Shown piece after piece: positions 33,145-35,414 of a stretch of DNA of 35,414 bases. The DNA comes from JAVVHE01 sp032249695. Its GTDB lineage: Bacteria; Pseudomonadota; Alphaproteobacteria; Sphingomonadales; Sphingomonadaceae. A program made the translations under genes and the position numbers. The stretch covers positions 1-35,414 of the forward strand of contig JAVVHE010000025.1 of NCBI GenBank assembly GCA_032249695.1, read 5' to 3'. Each line of letters starts with the position of its first letter. Position 1 is the first letter of the stretch. Below the pieces are notes generated by a model, which saw only the letters and a program-made list of their open reading frames with translations, was not told where the DNA came from and searched no databases.

Positions 33145-33640
33145 CTAGAAGCTGATGGTTGTGGCGGTGCAGATGGCGGGACACGAAGTTGCGGGCGCAG
33201 CTGTCGTAGCGGCCTTTAATACGGCGCAAGTCCCTGAGTTTACCGCACATGTTGTCGACTTTGTGAGGCTTGTGACAGAGGGCGTCGTGGTGCAGGCAGG
33301 GCAACTTGTGGCTCGTCTTTGACGGCATGCAGACGGCGATGCTGCGGCCAGCCGGGACTGACGGGTTCAGTCAGCATCACAGGCCCGAACGGCGAGCAGT
33401 GGCTTGGCCTTGAGGAAGGCATCGAGCATCAGCGCGGCGCCCTTGTAGCCGTTCATCTGCCCTTCGCTGAGGAACATGCTCAACGGACGGCCCTTGCCGT
33501 CAGGGACGGCGTGGAGCTTGGAGTTCGACCGCCTCTGGTGCGCCCGATTCGTCGGCGTAGAGCCGATTTCTTAGCTCGCCTCGGGAAGTCCCGTGCGAGG
33601 TCGCATTTCGGCGGCCTGCGACGTTTGGTGCCGCACGCTG
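33145..33640 (-). pseudogene. Degenerate IS5-family transposase remnant
   Basis: Reading the minus strand in shifting frames recovers the second half of an IS5-family (IS427-like) DDE transposase. Pieces in order are IGRTRGG, then NSKLHAVPDGKGRPLSMFL, then EGQMNGYKGAALMLDAF, LLAVRACDAD, MPSKTSHKLP, KVDNMCGKLRDLRRIKGRYD, and ARNFV-SAICTATTISF ending at the TAG at 33145-33147. Frame changes are needed near 33529, 33369 and 33178. The N-terminal part, about 90 residues, is absent: similarity fades near 33640, just before the MFS gene end. No terminal inverted repeats were identified. It cannot make an active transposase. Frame by frame the match is clear; the exact IS is not known. Confidence 0.8.
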
Positions 33641-33682
33641 TAACGGCTCAACCATACGGCAGCGCTCGATCGTGCGGATGCC

Positions 33683-35002
33683 TCAGGTGCGTGCGGGTAC
33701 GGCAGGCACGATGGGGGTCCCCACGGTCTCGCGTCGGGTAAACCAGATGCCGGCGGCGAGCAGGAGGGCAACCGACCCCAGCATCATCACCGGGGCCATG
33801 CCGAAAGCGGGCACGAGGGCGGCGGTCAGCGGCGGCGCAAGAATGGAGACGACGCGGCCCCAGTTGAAGATGGAGGCCGCGGTGGCGCGCAGGTTGGATG
33901 GATAGAGCTCAGACAGCCAGGGCCCCCAGATGGTGCTGGCCGAGAGCATAAAGCCGTACAGGAAACCGAGTGCGATGAAGAGCGGATCAGAGAGCGGGAT
34001 GAACAGGTAGACGGGGATGATGATGGCCGCCAGCACGAACCCCCAAGCTGCCTTGCGCCGGCCCATCCGGTCAGAAATCATGCCCCAGGCGAAGCCGCCG
34101 AGCGCGGAGGCGATGAACTGAAAGGCAAGCACGGTGCCGATGAGATCGGGAGAGATTTCCCGCACGTCCTTCAGGTAGGTGCTCGCCCAGCCGGTAAACG
34201 CCTGGTAGGCGAAAAAGTTGAGGCCCGTCATCGTGGCTAGCGCCAGCGTCTGTTGCCGGTATTCTGGCGCGAGCAGGGCGGCGATCGGGAAACGGCCCGC
34301 GGTGCGGGGCGCGGCGTCCGCCTCGCCCCAGGCTGTCATGCGGCGGTCGTCCGGCACCAGCAGAAAAGCGAAGCAGGCCGCGATGAGCGGCACCACCCCG
34401 GCATAAAACATGATGCGCCAGTCGTAGCCGGCCGCGACGAGCTTGCCCGAGACATAGCTGAGTAGCGCCACCGACACATTGTAAGTGGCCATGATGAAAC
34501 CGGCGATCAGCCCGCGCGAGCGGCTGGGGAAGATGCCGGAATAGATGCCGACGACGATCGGGAACATCGCCCCCATGAAGAAGCCCATCGCGGCGCGCTC
34601 GAATGCGAGCTGGACGAAGGTGTCGATCACGGTGCCCAGCAGCAGCAGGGTGCCATAGCCCAGCATGGTGATGACGAGCGCGTTGCGGCGGCCGATACGG
34701 TCGGCGAGCTGGCCCATCACCAGCGCCCCCACCAGGGCGCCCGTCGACTGGATGGAATATAGCCAGCCGGACTGCGCCATGGTCATGCCCACGCTGTCGC
34801 GGATGTAGGGGCGCAGGATATCGACCGTGTTCCACGCCCAGGCGTAAAAGAAATAGCCGATCATCAGAAAGCCGAGAACGATGGCCCGCCGCGCACCGGT
34901 CAGGTCCTCGGCCCGTGCCGAGGTGCTGTTCCACAGGCCGCCCACCAAGCACCGTCTCCCGCCGCAGTCCCCGAGCCGGGGTCCTACCGATCCTGTTGGC
35001 AT
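33683..35002 (-). CDS. MFS transporter
   Basis: 439-residue major facilitator superfamily protein with about 12 transmembrane segments in two halves joined by a loop near residues 215-240. The loop-2 motif A is GQLADRIGRRNAL near residue 98, and its counterpart in the second half is GMISDRMGRRKAA. FPSRSRGLIAGF and YPSNLRATAAS are typical of the sugar/organic-acid porter branches. Substrate unknown; aromatic acid or sugar acid uptake would suit the divergent TonB-dependent receptor. The start at 35002 is uncertain because the first ~35 residues are not membrane-like. It ends close to the transposase remnant, which may mark the edge of an acquired segment. Confidence 0.88.
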   Translation of the reverse strand: MPTGSVGPRLGDCGGRRCLVGGLWNSTSARAEDLTGARRAIVLGFLMIGYFFYAWAWNTVDILRPYIRDSVGMTMAQSGWLYSIQSTGALVGALVMGQLADRIGRRNALVITMLGYGTLLLLGTVIDTFVQLAFERAAMGFFMGAMFPIVVGIYSGIFPSRSRGLIAGFIMATYNVSVALLSYVSGKLVAAGYDWRIMFYAGVVPLIAACFAFLLVPDDRRMTAWGEADAAPRTAGRFPIAALLAPEYRQQTLALATMTGLNFFAYQAFTGWASTYLKDVREISPDLIGTVLAFQFIASALGGFAWGMISDRMGRRKAAWGFVLAAIIIPVYLFIPLSDPLFIALGFLYGFMLSASTIWGPWLSELYPSNLRATAASIFNWGRVVSILAPPLTAALVPAFGMAPVMMLGSVALLLAAGIWFTRRETVGTPIVPAVPART

Positions 35003-35090
35003 TGTTGACTAGGGATGCACGAAAAGCAAGCTACTTACTTCGGCTCAAGCCGCGTGTATTTGCAGATACCGATCTTCGTCCCTTTGCACG

Positions 35091-35108
35091 TGTTGCCGAG
35101 TAGCAACA
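35091..35108. promoter_or_regulatory. Inverted repeat between MFS and TonB receptor genes
   Basis: TGTTGC and GCAACA form a perfect 6-base inverted repeat around a 6-base centre in the 202-base divergent gap. A second one, CTTGC/GCAAG at 35136-35153, lies nearer the receptor gene. Such sites often bind regulators of divergent transport genes. A possible receptor promoter, TTGCAT (35137-35142) and TGATAC (35162-35167), has a rather long 19-base spacer. Confidence 0.35.
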
Positions 35109-35204
35109 TGCCTCGCGCAAGATAGCCCTACAGGGCTTGCATTCGAAGGCAAGATTCCTTCTGATACGATCGATACGGGAGCCATAAAAGACAAGGAGGG
35201 TGAT

Positions 35205-35414
35205 ATGGAACGCAAATCGCTGGTGGCCGGCTCTGCGACAGCCGTGCTCGTCGCCGCCCTGGTTCCGAGCGCGGCGTCTGCCCCGGCAACTGCGGCAGCG
35301 GACCCCAATGATGCCGGTGAAATCATCGTCACCGCCCAGCGGGTTGCCGAGCGTCTGCAAGACGTGCCGTTGGCGGTGACGGCGATCAGCGGCGATTCAC
35401 TTCGGGAACGAAAC
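35205..35414 (+). CDS. TonB-dependent receptor, N-terminal fragment (cut by window end)
   Basis: The first 70 codons of an outer-membrane receptor, open to the last base of the window. The ATG at 35205 follows a strong AAGGAGG at 35193-35199. Residues 1-25 (MERKSLVAGSATAVLVAALV onward) form a signal peptide with a likely cut after ASA near residue 25. Then comes EIIVTAQRVAERLQDVPLAV, the TonB box and start of the plug domain characteristic of the large sphingomonad receptor families. It imports an unknown substrate using TonB energy, and is divergent from the MFS transporter gene. Confidence 0.88.
   Translation, partial: MERKSLVAGSATAVLVAALVPSAASAPATAAADPNDAGEIIVTAQRVAERLQDVPLAVTAISGDSLRERN

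Noticed and set aside
33240..33422. Small separate gene within the transposase remnant
   Set aside because: The frame has no family-like sequence; the transposase pieces in other frames explain the region.

Overview
This is a GC-rich window with the gene content of a sphingomonad (Alphaproteobacteria, order Sphingomonadales). The case rests on a crtY-crtI-crtB carotenoid cluster, a hopanoid transporter of the HpnN type, proteins with the short PEP-CTERM-like tails common in sphingomonads, and the start of a TonB-dependent receptor. It is mostly chromosomal housekeeping sequence. No tRNA, rRNA, CRISPR array or phage region was seen.

Layout. 1-7324 (minus strand): radA, then a secreted DUF1800/DUF1501 pair, then cvpA overlapping cysS. 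7458-8491: a small secreted protein converging on a PEP-CTERM-type protein. 8570-13717 (plus): aminotransferase, patatin-like phospholipase, dnaB. 13760-13876 (minus): a 38-residue secreted peptide gene. 14078-17799 (plus): crtY, crtI, crtB. 17821-21056 (minus): L,D-transpeptidase, clpP, clpX. 21055-22718 (plus): a VanY-type D,D-carboxypeptidase and sdhB. 22715-23382 (minus): a vapBC toxin-antitoxin module. 23452-27447 (plus): SDR dehydrogenase, prmA, an APC permease and a DUF4394 protein. 27505-29912 (minus): ilvN, ilvC and a methyltransferase. 30039-33106 (plus): DUF2141 protein and hpnN. 33145-33640: wreck of an IS5-family transposase. 33683-35002 (minus): an MFS transporter, divergent from the TonB-dependent receptor that runs off the window at 35205-35414.

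How the genes work together. crtB, crtI and crtY make lycopene from GGPP and cyclise it to beta-carotene. clpP and clpX form one ATP-dependent protease. The D,D-carboxypeptidase and L,D-transpeptidase are biochemically matched, because trimming pentapeptides gives the tetrapeptide donors used by L,D-transpeptidases; their start codons share one CATG. ilvN and ilvC belong to branched-chain amino acid synthesis, but the catalytic subunit gene ilvB is not beside them. sdhB likewise stands apart from sdhCDA.

The most unusual points are: a low-GC block inside the 3' half of cysS; the exported DUF1800/DUF1501 pair between radA and cvpA; the shared CATG start; a 22-C run inside hpnN that is probably a sequence error; a perfect DnaA box just before dnaB; and an eroded IS scar between hpnN and a transport locus. 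I found no clear new defence or mobile system. The best candidate for an uncharacterised function is the DUF1800/DUF1501 pair.
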